NCBI GenBank assembly: GCA_029747015.1
Contig: JAKOGI010000143.1
Coordinates: 634,001-698,000, forward strand
Direction of reading: 5' to 3'
Origin: Carnegiea gigantea
Taxonomy: Eukaryota; Streptophyta; Magnoliopsida; Caryophyllales; Cactaceae
Length of the DNA stretch: 64,000 bases
In this document: in pieces, positions 47,401 through 58,455 of the stretch
Position numbering within the stretch: position 1 is the first letter of the stretch
Layout: every line of letters starts with the position of its first letter
Notes under the pieces: generated by a model
Database searches by the model: none
Told to the model about the DNA's origin: nothing
What the model saw: the letters and a program-made list of their open reading frames with translations, nothing else
Program-made: the position numbers and the translations under genes

Positions 47401-50400
47401 GTGGTGGATTTCATGAACTGTAGTGCAATATGGACCTTCTGGACCACCACCCCCCAAAACAAAAGAAAAAGAAAAAATGGAGAAGGAAAAAAAAAGAATC
47501 TGCGCCTTTGCATTTGTTTGTTTGAGTAGTTGACTCTTTCTAATGTGGATAGGGGCTAGTCTAGTAAACTAGATAAAAAAATTTAGCTTGTCAACATGAT
47601 GCTATTAATTTTGTCATGATTTTTGTGAAGTATGAACTATGAAGGCTATTTTCGATTAGCTGAGCTAGTGCAATTCAGCGAAATACAAATACTCAAGATG
47701 TTGACAAAGTAGCTAAGACATTCAAATTGTGAACCTAATTTTCGTCTGATGTATACTTCTCATCTAATGGGCTGACCCCTGAGAATTCGCCTCCAAGAAT
47801 ATGATGTTATTCACAGTTCCCATTTGTTAAATTGAAGTGGCTTGTGAGTACCGATTCTTTCTCTAGGTAATTAGAATGTTGCTGCTAGTACTTGAGCTTA
47901 AATTTTTCTGATGGGTTATGTCTCATGTCTCAGTAAAACAAATTTATATTTGCTTATACTGTGAAGGTCACGCAACATGAATCTAATCATATTCCTGGAG
48001 TATTCTCTGCAGAAGAGTATGCTATGAAGTAAGCTCTCCTCATGATTGAGAAGATGTCCTGCTTGAAAAAGAGAGGTTATTTTTAGCCTCCTCCTTGATG
48101 GTCTTCAATGGCTTAATTTGAATCTGTTGGGTATGATGGTCTCACTTAGGACACTGAAAAAAACAATTTCAAAACTGGAGGTGGAATTAGCTACTGCCAG
48201 AGCTGCACAAGAGACAATACTGAATGGATCTCCCATATCAGGAAGCGTAAGGATGGCAGAAATAACTACTAAAAGAAAATATTTAGTGGTCATAGGGATC
48301 AATACCGCTTTCAATAGCCGTAAGCGAAGAGATTCAGTTCGTGCAACTTGGATGCCACAAGGTATACTTAGTAATCTTGCTTGTGGCAATTTTGTACTAT
48401 GTTTGTTGTCTCTGTCCCTACGTAAATGAAAATTTTGGTGTGTGCATTGTTGTGGTAAAATAACAGGTGATGAAAGAGAGAAGCTAGAAGAAGAAAAAGG
48501 CATTGTCATTCGATTTGTTATTGGCCACAGGTGTGTTCTTTTAATGAAGCTTTGATGGCAAAAAAGTTTTAATCTTCTGCTTTATCGTCTATTAAGTCAT
48601 GTGTTTCCTTTTATTCAGTATGAATGGAGTCCCGTATGTGGATTTGAGCCTTATGTCTCTGGTATCAATCATGCAGACTTTACCAGCTGAGTTAGCTAAC
48701 ACACGCGAATGCATGTGCTTCTTAATGAGTTTTATTTGTCAATAAGATTATTTAGCACTATTTCAAAAACAGGTAGGGTTGAGCACTTGCAAGGAAACAA
48801 TGATGGGTAGTCAGGTTACCAATTTTCCTTAGTTTTGGGAGTGAATCAACAACAGTTGTGATCCTAGAATATGAAGGATGGTTCCTAGAGAAAGGTCTGT
48901 CACAGTTTTGTTTGGCATGACTTTCTTTTCCTTGCTTATGATGATTTCTTACATCTCTATTTGGGGCCCCGGGGGGTCCACAATGGTCAGGCAGGTAAGT
49001 TAGGAAACAATGAATCGAAATCTAACTCTGATTTCATATCTTGAAGCTTTCCAGTAGTGAGAGGGTCAGATGTAGTGGACTTATCGCTGAGTTGTAGGGA
49101 GGCTGGTTATTTTGGCTCCTAGATTAAAAACCTGTTTACTCCATGCTCCTCCATGGAAAAGAAGTTGAGGATAATTTCATGTAGCATTTTGCTTTAGTCC
49201 TTTGCAATCCAAGCCAAAAAAAGAATTGCCACAAAGTGACGTTTTGAGGTGTTTAAGTGGACAATTCCAAAACCATGAATTTGCTTTTACAAACGATTAT
49301 TTGCCTTGATATTATTTTCTGTTTGTTTTGTTTTAACTTTTTCTGAGAATGATAGAGGATGTACTAGTGATTCTCTTGGACTAAGAAGCGTGGGAATCTA
49401 TAACTGTATATAGCATCCCTTTTCCTCAGTTCAACTGCTGGTGGAATTCTCGACAGAGCTATTGAAGCAGAGGAGAAAAAACACGGAGACTTCTTGAGAC
49501 TGGTGTGCTCTGTTTCCCTTTCTAATCTTAATTTTGATGAGAGAAAATTAAGCTTAATAAGATTCTAAGCTTTCTGTCGGTATCCATGAGCAGGAACATG
49601 TAGAGGGCTACACGGAACTCTCAGCAAAAACAAAGCAATACTTTGCCACAGCTGTTGGTTTGTGGGATGCTGACTTTTATTTGAAGGTTGATGATGATGT
49701 TCACGTAAATATAGGTAAGGTAGCCTTTTTATTTCCTTCTCTATATTCTATTCCTACCTTACTATGTAAGAGGTGCCTTCATGAATATGTTTGAGATTTT
49801 TTTATTCCAGAGAAAACATGTATACTGAAATCTAGTAGTATAAAATGATAACTGGTACCCCCCCCCCCCCAAAAAAAAACAAAATTAAAAGAGGAAAATA
49901 TAACTTTTTCTGTTAGGCTTGAAAAGTAGTCCGAATCCACACCCCAGATTCTTAGTTGAGGGCGCCCAGCCTTCTATCCCTCTGAATTGCATAGTGGATG
50001 TATACGCAGGACCCTAGATTAAAAATACCAACTGCCTTCTAGTTCAAAGAAAAAGTAGAGGAGAGTTTAGTGAGGAATTTTGCTTCAGCTCACTATAATC
50101 CAATTTGAAAAACTTGCTCCAAAGTGAACTTTTCATCTATTTGAAAAGTGGGCAAATTTAGCTTAAGAATTGGTGTCAATCATTGGTTGCTGGGTGTACT
50201 TGGCCAAGACATGCTGGTGTGTTTAGCTTCTCCCTACTTATTAGCTTCTCCCTAGTTATTGCACTCGTACTATTTCATTGAAGATCCTGCTAGTCCTGTG
50301 AGGCTATTGTTAGATTTGTGTTCTTGACATCTAACTCTTAAGGCCATTAGAGTTAGTACCCTTGTGTGAATACTCAAATCCAATCGTTGAAGTCCTGCCA

Positions 50401-53400
50401 AGTGGGGTTTTTTTAAAATTTCATTTCATTTTTCCTTTTCTTTTTTTTGGGGGTGGGGGGTATATGCCATAAGCTGTTCCCATTGGGCCCTAGATTAGAA
50501 ACCTTTTCACTGCATATTACTTCACAAACCAAGCAGTAGAGGATTTGTTGTCGTTCTTGCTAGAATCTAGTATCATCCTAGCTGAAGAAAGTGTCAACAA
50601 CGAATTTTTCACCTATATGGAAAGTGGACATGCCTGTGAGAACTATCTGTAAATTCTTGTGAATATAGATAACCAGTGTGCGTAATATCTTAGTGTTCAT
50701 CTTGGAAATAGCCATATACTTGACTAGACTGAGGGTAACACTGTAGACGACTTGATTACCTTAGATTGTGTGCCGGGCATATTCACATCCTTTTTTAAAA
50801 GAAAAAATAACACCGAAATATAAAAATAAAACAGTTATTTGAGCATCTTTTTCTTGGGTTTCTGATGAAGCCTAAATACTGTGCTAGAAGTAACAACTGT
50901 GAAAAGGGATTCTTTAAGTCCTTCAGCTGTCATGCTGTGCAAAATAATAAGGCGCTTGGATTTCAACGACTGCAGTGTTAACTTTCCAACTTTAGCAATG
51001 AGGGGGCCAGAAAAAAAATTTATACTTGGGGGAGGGAGGGGTGATTTTTGCATTGCAATTGTGTTAATTATTTTGACTTGCTGCTCTGTACTTTATCATG
51101 TGTTTCTTGGTGAGCATATGCAAAATGTTATCATTTATTTATGCTCATGTTTGTGTTATCTCATTCAGTATTCAGACATATTAATTAACCTAGGTAATAC
51201 CATCTCAAAAGCTAATTCATATAATGATAGTGCTAAGCTAGTCCAAAGTTATATATGCACCAGGCAACTCCTGGTGTGGGTCCCATTTTTACAGAGATTA
51301 GGGATATGACGGAGATCCACATATAGACAACTTTACCTCTACAAATATCTCCGTCTGTAGAGAGCCCTATTCCAAAACTAACATTATATATATATACACA
51401 TATATTTGGATCCATCACATATAGAGGTGGATAAATACGGTTTGAATAACTTCAATTATTTTCATGAACTTTATCACCTCTGACTGTTGGCACTGTTTCG
51501 TATTTCATACAGTAAGGAATATAATTATATAAATAAAAAATCAATTTTTAAAGAAAAACGAATAAAGAAGACAAACAAAAAGAGAATGCTAGAAGCACTA
51601 AAAATGAAAGGCAAAGAAGGAGAAATCCTTGAAATGAATAAAAGAAACAAATGCCAAATTAATGCAAAAAGCACTAAAGATGAAAAGTGAAGAAAGAAAA
51701 AACTTCAAAAGAAGGGAAAGAAAAAGCAAATACAAATGATGAAATTGATTGCAACCAGGCTCCCAACATATGCAACGGAGGCCAAGCCGCACGAAGTGAC
51801 TGACTAACTAAGGTACTTCCACATGCAATACACCTCTCTGCGTAGAACATATATTTACAATTGTCAAGGCATAGCAGGGGCTGAGGCTCTGACTAGTCCC
51901 ATGGCTCAGTCCTTGTTAGCAATTCATTTTATTTTATCTTTGTCAGAGTAAGCTGGACATAATCAGTGTAACTTCATATTTGCTTCATGAGCATATCCTT
52001 ATTCTAAAGGCAATGTCTTGAATTATCTGAACTTTTGCATTCTTTCAATGCATCGGCCTCTCTGCTTGTAGGGATAAGGTTACCTGCATCCTCCAAGTCC
52101 TCGTCTGGCAGGATTTACATTGGGTATTGTGTATATTTCAATGCCAAGTCTTTTTTCCCCCCTTGGCATTGCTTATAATTACACACGTTAAATATATTCC
52201 TACTACCAGGCTGATTATTGAACTTCTATCCAATTGTCAATGTTGCAGCAACCCTAGGGATGACTTTGGCCCAGTACCGATTGAAGCCTAGGGTGTACAT
52301 TGGTTGCATGAAGTCTGGTCCCATCCTTGCTCAAAAGTAAGATGTCTTCTTTCATTTCTCATATGGTAGGAGGAAGGATGGGTTACATATGTTTCTAAAG
52401 GCTGCTTATCATGGAGCAGGGGAGTTAGATACCATGAACCCGAGCACTGGAAATTTGGTGGGGAAGGAAACAAGTACTTCAGGCATGCTACTGGACAGTT
52501 ATATGCTATTTCAAGAGATTTGGCTATCTACATAGCAATAAACCAGTAAGCTGCAGTGCTGCACCCATTTTACAAACGCATTTGCAGTTTATGTCTATCC
52601 CATTTGATGGAATATTGTAATTGTATAAATTACGTTAACAAGGAGTCAGGTTGGGGGGGGGGGGGGAGATGACACATTGACCTGACCCCAATAACTTGGG
52701 GAATTAGAGGTGATCTGCTTTCGGCCGAAGTCCGAAATAAACCTGATTTGACCTAGTCTTGGTCTTATAACCGGAAAATAGGTTGAATGGGGATAAGGTT
52801 AATTTTGAAGTGGAATACTGGGCTCAGGTCAGGCCGTTTTTATTTTGGGTCGTGACTAGAGTCTTGTTGGATTTGTCAGTAAGCTTATTAGGAAAACGCA
52901 ACCAATATGGGTTAGAAAAAATTCGTTTGAACTCAGGTTCACACAAGAATCTGATTGGTCTTCTCTTGGTTGGTTTTGGGTTTTTGGGTTTTTGGGTCAA
53001 GCAACTGGATATTGGCCAGTCTTTCTAGATTTAGTCAGTTCAAAGCAGAAAGCACCCATTGTCTAGTAACTGGGACCAGATTAGACCAATGACATTTGCG
53101 CTAATGGTGGTAATGGCTATCTGCATAAAGGCTAATGACCCAATTTGAAATCCCCAGGCCACTACGTGAGTTGACCGAATTAAGTCGGTGATTCAGCGGT
53201 AACATGAGCATAAAACCGTTTTGATCTGCATCAGATTGGCCATGTGTAACAAACCAAACCATGTAATGTGCCGAGTGCCTTTTGTGTGTTTTTTTTTTTT
53301 TTTTTTTTGGGGGGGGAAGTTGGGGGGGGGGGGCGTTAATAGTTCAGGAAACACCGCAATTTTTCTGTAGCAACCCTACATTTTTGGAAGGTCAATTAGC

Positions 53401-54772
53401 ATCCCTACATTTTTCAAAGGCCAGCTAAGACTCTATTACTGGTGTAGTTTCCATGTCCATAGGTGTAGGGCAAATCTTTTGTTGAGGCAACCAATATATG
53501 CCAGTAAGCCTTTCATTGTGAAACCCTTGATCGTCTTTATCATTTTTCACCTTAGTAAAACCTGGAAAGATTTGTGACTTGCGGGGCCAATCTTGGGCTA
53601 TTTGCTATGTATAACTCTATGTGTGCTTTCATCCACAAATACTCTTTAGTCTTCAGTATAGACCAATCATCCTTCCATATTTTTAAAAATTAAATCTATT
53701 ACTTTTGATTTGCGATGCTAAACTTTTTTACCTGTCAGACATTTGCTTCATAGGTATGCAAATGAAGATGTCTCATTGGGATCATGGCTAATTGGTCTGG
53801 ATGTGTCACATATTGATGACAAGAGACTATGTTGTGGTACACCACCGGGTAAGACTGATGTATTAAAATTTTCCTGTATAATTTCAAATGATTAATATGA
53901 TTATATGAGAAAAGGTGACAGATCGATAGATTCTTTTTATTAATTCGACGACTAAATATGCAACATATGATCTCATTTCAATTATCTTTATTTTCGTATG
54001 AGACTCTTGGGTATTGGACATTTTTTGAAAATGGCTAGCTTGATACTGCTATGTTGATTGTGCTCGTCTCAGCTCAAGTATTTGTGTTGGGCGTGTGATA
54101 CTCCGACATGGGTATGCAAATTCTTCATTTTAGGCTTGAAACAGCACAATCCGTGGAAATGATTTGAGGATTATATGTCCAACATTACACTCCAACATGG
54201 GTATGGCCAAGTTTGAGTAACATGGTAAACACGTACCAGTCTTTGACCTTTTCAATGGAGTTTGCGTAACATGGGATTCTTAAAGCCCTAACATAACTCG
54301 GTGAGGATCCTGGAAAGGCAAGGTCTAAGAGGTCCAGAGTCCACCACAGGCAACCAAGCCCTATGAATGGAGCAGTGAGGCCCTTTCCAGGATTCAGGAA
54401 CCCTGCCAAAAAGCTTTTGAAAATAGGTCTGAGAGTGTTAAAAGTTAAAAACCTTAGACAAATGTTGCAAAGAAGCTATAGGAGAAAATAAAATAAATCT
54501 GATGCCGCTGGCACGCGTAATAGTCATGATAGGCACATTAAAAGCCTAACGTCCTTGCAGCAAGAACAAAGTCACATCCTTAACTCCGTTTTTGTGATGC
54601 TGAATTGTTGATTGTCTCTGCAGATTGTGAATGGAAAGCTCAGGCGGGCAACATCTGCGCGGCTTCATTCGATTGGAACTGCAGTGGAATTTGCCAGTCC
54701 GATGAAAGAATCTTTGAAGTTCACCAGCGCTGCAGCGAAGAAGAGAATGCTATATGGAATGCTTCCTTTTGA
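44436..54772 (+). CDS. Beta-1,3-galactosyltransferase, GT31 family (B3GALT subgroup), 11 exons, 405 aa
   Basis: Golgi enzyme that transfers galactose from UDP-Gal, probably onto N-glycans or arabinogalactan-type glycans. Exons: 44436-44560, 47167-47254, 47967-48028, 48150-48361, 48467-48530, 49430-49502, 49594-49714, 52249-52336, 52420-52545, 53739-53848, 54624-54772. All introns are GT-AG and phases match throughout. The start [11 protein letters not shown] is the first in-frame ATG; a second ATG at 44460 is possible. Order: short cytosolic tail, signal-anchor helix at ~22-40 ([16 protein letters not shown]), stem with coiled [19 protein letters not shown] (DUF4094-like), then the catalytic domain. 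Hallmarks are [15 protein letters not shown] (~150-163), the metal-binding DDD in KVDDDVHVN (241-243), [30 protein letters not shown], the conserved acidic EDVSLGSW (329-336) and a Cys-rich C-terminus ending in AIWNASF. No galectin domain. Exon 3 (62 bp) has the weakest acceptor. Length is normal for the subgroup. Confidence 0.95.
44561..47166 (+). other. Intron 1 of the galactosyltransferase gene (2.6 kb)
   Basis: Bounded by AAACAG|gtaatt and ttattccag|GATGTGG. Moderate GC, no recognisable coding domain; scattered 60-80 codon frames on both strands look fortuitous. It may hide a decayed element, since it is longer than most introns of the gene. Confidence 0.7.
48950..50650. repeat. Three diverged copies of an intronic repeat (introns 5 and 7)
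   Basis: Copies at about 48950-49280 (intron 5), 49920-50190 and 50440-50640 (intron 7) share the order: G/C-rich tract, CC(C)TAGATTAaAAACC, a segment with AGTAGAGGA or AGTTGAGGA, then CAAAGTGA and ATTTGAAAAGTGGgCAAATT-like sequence. They are 60-75 percent similar by eye and non-coding. Probably decayed members of one transposon family. Confidence 0.5.
49715..52248 (+). other. Intron 7 of the galactosyltransferase gene (2.5 kb)
   Basis: Bounded by AATATAG|gtaagg and tgttgcag|CAACCC. Contains a C12A9 tract at 49858-49879, two intronic repeat copies, the hAT-like insertion at 51000-51915, and the segment duplicated downstream near 57 kb. Confidence 0.8.
51000..51915. mobile_element. hAT-like non-autonomous insertion, 916 bp, in intron 7
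   Basis: Flanked by a perfect 8-bp direct repeat TTAGCAAT (50992-50999 and 51916-51923), the size used by hAT elements. The ends are imperfect inverted repeats: left GAGGGGGCCAGAAAAAA, right (complement) CAAGGACTGAGCCATGGG. The downstream paralogous copy of this intron segment has a single TTGGCAAT (57152-57159) and no insertion, that is, an empty site. No transposase; frames inside are short. Confidence 0.75.
52546..53738 (+). other. Intron 9 of the galactosyltransferase gene (1.2 kb)
   Basis: GT-AG intron (CCA|gtaagc ... cctgtcag|ACATTTG). Contains a G13 run at about 52655-52667 and a T20-G8-(AAGTT)-G12 tract at 53289-53333. No gene or complete element recognised. Confidence 0.75.
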
Positions 54773-55510
54773 ACGAGGTACAAACTCATTAAGGACTACC
54801 TGAGGATGGTGGAGTCACACATATTTGGGTTCTCTGCACATTGTACATGGAATTATGTATAGAGCAAGAAAAATGATCAATCGACATGGTAAAAAACCTA
54901 AAAAAGGCGGTGCTCCTCCATTTTACAGAGGAGAATCAGAAGTTCATTCTTTTATTGGCTAGAGACCGGAGCTTCTTTACCTTGTGAAATTTGTTTTCAG
55001 CAAATTAGTGTAATTTAAGGAGACTGTGCTCCCTTCATCTACATAGAATTGATTGTCGAGGGGCTGAGTTTTGGCCGCCTTTTGCTGTAATTGCATCTGT
55101 TATATGAGCAAAATTTTTCAGACCCTGCATTTTTTAAGCTTGTGGAGGCTTGATGTGTTGGGTATCGATGTTGGTTCACTCTTGAGTAGCGAAGTCATTG
55201 GTTTTCCTCTAGCGTTGAATTCAAGAATCATTTCTTGAGTTTCGATAAATGAGGAGTTCAAGGCTTCCAGCAACATCATACAGTGTCACTGCTCATTTTC
55301 TTTTCTGGTGCATGAAAGGCACATAGGGTGGTGGTCACTGGTGCAGAAGAGCCATGGATATAATTTGTCAGCGGATGCAAACGGCACAATTTTGTGATGC
55401 ATTTCTTCTGTTTGAGTTTCAATTTAAGTAGTAAATCAAAACATTCTCCCAAAATTATGGTGGTGGTTGTCATTGCTGCTGTTGTTATAAACCATTTGAA
55501 CAGTGAACTT
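54773..55510 (+). other. 3' UTR/flank of the galactosyltransferase gene
   Basis: Non-coding and AT-moderate. The cleavage site cannot be placed with confidence. Minus-strand frame 55276-55473 has no family features. Confidence 0.45.
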
Positions 55511-55786
55511 ATATAAGCTTAATGAATCTTCTTTTTAGATGCTAAATTATTCAATGGCAGGAAATGGAAGATGAAGCTGAAGGTTTTTTGTTTTTTTTTG
55601 GGGGGGGGGGGATCATTTATACCAGAGGGAACTGTAGCCTGAATTACCAGATTGTTCTTGTGGGAGACGGTTTGACTACTGTAGCGGCCCAAAAGCAGAA
55701 AAATAAAGAATTCTGACAATCGGCCCAAATGAACTGGGCCTCTGTGATTCACTCATGTGCATGTAAATTGGCTTAAATAGGTAAGT

Positions 55787-55954
55787 TCTATGCGAGACAA
55801 TCTCACATAAACTATATTATAAGACAAACTATTTAGTTACCTCTACTTTTCAAAGTCACTCCAAAATGTATTATTAGTCACCACAAAATTTCAAAGAAGT
55901 TACCCATGAAAGAATTCTTCTCATAATAAGCTTTATGTGAGACGATCTCACCCA
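55787..55954. repeat. Short inverted/direct repeat pair around GAGACaATCTCAC
   Basis: TATGCGAGACAATCTCACAT (about 55790) and TATGTGAGACGATCTCACCC (about 55932) bracket ~130 bp. Each motif is itself near-palindromic. Such GAGAC-rich ends are seen in decayed plant DNA transposons. No target-site duplication found. Confidence 0.35.
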
Positions 55955-56046
55955 AAATTTGTGAAATCAAAAATCTCATATTCACCTCATTATGAAATTC
56001 TTCTTGCCATTTATTGGAATGAGCCAATGATGCTATTTCATTGCAG

Positions 56047-56170
56047 ACTTTGGAAGACCCGTAAAGGCCATTTTCAGATCCGTGTTGCTGATACATTCAG
56101 ATCTCTAGTGCTCGATCTTAAGAAGTACTCTACCCATGGGAGTGTGAGTGCTGTGAATAAGATTTTGTGA
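56047..56170 (+). pseudogene. Exon-like fragment, ~40 codons, unknown protein
   Basis: A good acceptor (atttcattgcag at 56035-56046) is followed by an open frame that ends at TGA 56168-56170. Its product, including LWKTRKGHFQIRVADTFRSL then VLDLKKYSTHGSVSAVNKIL, looks like genuine coding sequence and GC is higher than in the flanks. No matching upstream exon was found, so it is probably a terminal exon relic or transposon-captured fragment. Family not recognised. Confidence 0.35.
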
Positions 56171-56224
56171 ATGAGAATAAATGTTATGGATAATAGCATA
56201 CTGTCTACTTGCAAATGACCTTTT

Positions 56225-57290
56225 TATTTGCTATTAGATAGATTGTAAGGCTGTCTACAACTTAATCGACTTAGACTACATGACCCTGTTTGGTAAACAG
56301 CTATTAGCTGTTAACTGTTTATATTAGCTGTTTACTTTAATTGTTTATAAAAGAAGTGTTTGGTAAAATTAGCAGTTTTTAAAAAAGAATATTCACTAAA
56401 ATTTCATTTGTGCCTTATCTCTAAATTACTTTTTAATTAAAAATATTTTTTCATTTACTAGTTATCTTATTTTCTTTCTAAAAAGAATTAAATTGATGTC
56501 ATATGTATAAATTAACTTTATTGATAAAACCTTAATTTATTACAAGTTGTATATAATTTATATTCTTATTAATCTTTTTTTTTCAACTTGTGTATATCTA
56601 TCTACACGATAATTATGTCTAAAAATATTATTTTATTATTTGCTACATATTTTATTATTATGAATTGAAATTTATATATTGGAATGGTTTAATCTTGGAT
56701 ATATTAAATTTAAATAATATATAACATCAAATATCACTGCAAAAGGCTAATGGCATATTGTGTAATTTTTTTAAACTCTTGGGTAATTATGTTATTTTCA
56801 CAAACAACTATTCTCAAAATGCTAATGGAAATAGCCTTTTGAGAAAGAGCTTTTGGAGTCCAAACAGCTCTTCAACGAAACGCCAATTTAGCTATTTTGA
56901 CTAGTTGAAACAGCTAAAATCCCCCAAAAAACTCTTTTTCTCCAAAAAAAACTCTTGCAATTAAACACCCCGTATATCGTAGGACTTACGTCTTTTTAGT
57001 TTTTGTACACTCTGAAATATAAAGCAGCTATTGCAGCATCTTTTCCTATGATAACAAAAATCTAGATTCTTTGAATCGTGCAGCTGTCATGCTGTGCAAA
57101 ATGAAACATTGAAGCTTGGATTTCAATAACTTCATTAGCAACTTTCCAACCTTGGCAATTCATCAATTTTTTTGTCTTGATAGGCAAGACATAGTGAGTG
57201 CAACACTATGCTTTTGCTTCACAAGCGTATCCTTATCTTATATTAAACACGTTGTCTTGAATTAGACTACTTCAGATTGCATACAACTGA
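56225..57290 (+). repeat. Duplicated segment of galactosyltransferase intron 7
   Basis: Outside the 56284-56971 element, this stretch aligns by eye with intron 7 (about 50735-50999 plus 51920-52040). Shared landmarks: CTGTctACaACTTaATcg / CTGTagACgACTTgATta, GAAATATAAA, CAGCTGTCATGCTGTGCAAAA (20 or more identical bases), TTGGATTTCAA, AACTTTCCAAC, GCATATCCTTATTCT / GCGTATCCTTATCTT, TGTCTTGAATTA. Same orientation, roughly 5-6 kb apart. Confidence 0.75.
56284..56971. mobile_element. Non-autonomous DNA transposon, ~688 bp, with TGTTTGGT-type ends
   Basis: Left CCCTGTTTGGTAAACAGCTA, right (complement) CGGGGTGTTTAATTGCAAGA. Interior ends rich in AGCTATTAGCTGTT and AGCTCTTCAACG motifs. It interrupts the duplicated intron-7 segment: in intron 7 the corresponding sequence (about 50761-50790) is continuous, which supports an insertion. 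The target-site duplication is too decayed to read; hAT-like is my best guess. Confidence 0.6.
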
Positions 57291-57762
57291 TTGATCTAGC
57301 AATCCAACCAAAATTTATCGCTCAACAAAATTTGTTCAGAACCTAAAAATTTCAGATATGACCAGATTATCAAGTGTCGAATTGAGTAAATCTTTACTAG
57401 GTGTAGTATGGAGTGATCATAATTATATATTTCTCAATGCTTCACAATCCACTAGAATCAAAGCAAAAATCCAGACACCTCTGGGAACAAAGAAGGTTGT
57501 ATTAGTTAAAAAGGTGGTTTTATGCATGTCAATTTCAGTAGATAAATCATATCCCATTGACAAATCAAATAATACAAAAAAACCTAACCTTAAAAAAGAA
57601 GAGGAAAAAAATATAAAAGCTACTTCATTCTGAGACACGTAAATGGACCATAAATCCCAAGCTGCCGCCCTTTAGAATGATTGTAAATTAGTTCACCTAC
57701 CGACAAAAAACTGGGCAAATCCCTAGAAATTTAATTTCAAAATATATTTGAATTTTTCATGC
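57291..57762. other. Intergenic
   Basis: AT-rich. Overlapping frames at 57358-57633 (+) and 57423-57638 (-) show no domain and are not called. Confidence 0.4.
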
Positions 57763-57778
57763 ATATTACCTTGCCCTC

Positions 57779-57952
57779 TAATATACACGTTGGTTCAAGT
57801 AGTTTGATACTTGTTTCCTTTAAGTAAGGTCTCGAATTTGAGTCTTGTGAATAGAGAAAATCTGCGATAAGAGAGCTCTACCCCTTATTAGACCAACAGT
57901 AGCTCGATTCTAGTAAAATGAATGATCCAAGACCCCCCCAAAAAAAAAAAAA
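57779..57952 (+). mobile_element. tRNA-like SINE with poly(C)-poly(A) tail and 16-bp target-site duplication
   Basis: A perfect 16-bp direct repeat, ATATTACCTTGCCCTC, flanks the element (57763-57778 and 57953-57968). The body has an A-box-like TGGTTCAAGTAGTTTGAT, a B-box-like GGTCTCGAATTTGAGTC, then GAATAGAGAAAATC and CTCTACCCCTTATTAG, and ends in C7 followed by A14. Internal promoter boxes, A-tail and long duplication together define a retroposed SINE. It is unlike the Au SINE at 11164-11345. Confidence 0.82.
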
Positions 57953-57968
57953 ATATTACCTTGCCCTC

Positions 57969-58355
57969 CTCTCCCCCATAATTCATCCTCATAAATACCA
58001 AACATTGAAGGCTGGCTAGCATTTCTACCTCTTTGTCCTTTGGTTGTTGGGACATTCAATGAGTTTTTCTTCTCCACAGGCCTTATCTCCCCTCCCCACC
58101 CTTCTCCTCCTTTCATTCTCTCTTTCAACCCTATATTCTCAAAGATGTTCTACCCCAAGAACAACTCAATACATGAGGTGCCCTCCCAGGGTAATTGCTA
58201 GGGTATGAGGGAGTCACATATTTGTAACCTAAAGTGACCACGGTATGAGGCAGTCCGATGTATGTATCGTGTATGTTACACGATTCCCACAAATTTTAAG
58301 AGGTGGTATTTTCTTAGACTTCGTTGTTGCGTATCTTTTTGTTGGATTGTGAAGT
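57969..58355 (+). other. Region upstream of the miR171 hairpin
   Basis: Contains a CT-rich stretch (58070-58130) followed by CCTATATTCTC near 58130, which may belong to the pri-miRNA promoter/leader. No protein gene recognised. Confidence 0.4.
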
Positions 58356-58455
58356 CAAGCATGGGATATTGGTGCGGTTCAATCAGAAAATTGGGTTCTT
58401 AGTTTATAGATCTCTATTTATTTGACTGAGCCGTGCCAATATCCCGTGTCAGAAA
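58356..58455 (+). ncRNA. MIR171: miR171 precursor hairpin
   Basis: The 3' arm (58423-58443) carries the 21-nt miR171 sequence: it begins TGACTGAGCCGTGCC and ends AATATC. The 5' arm (58365-58385) is GATATTGGTGCGGTTCAATC plus A. The arms pair over the whole duplex with three G:U pairs and one C:A mismatch, and the stem continues below it (CATGGG with CCCGTG). The terminal loop is about 37 nt. miR171 silences GRAS-domain SCL6/HAM transcription factors and controls meristem maintenance and branching. The usual sequence has U at position 4 (TGATTGAGCC); here it is C, and the opposite-arm base is still A, so a T-to-C change in the mature arm is the simplest reading. Read on the plus strand; no protein gene overlaps. 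Confidence 0.88.
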
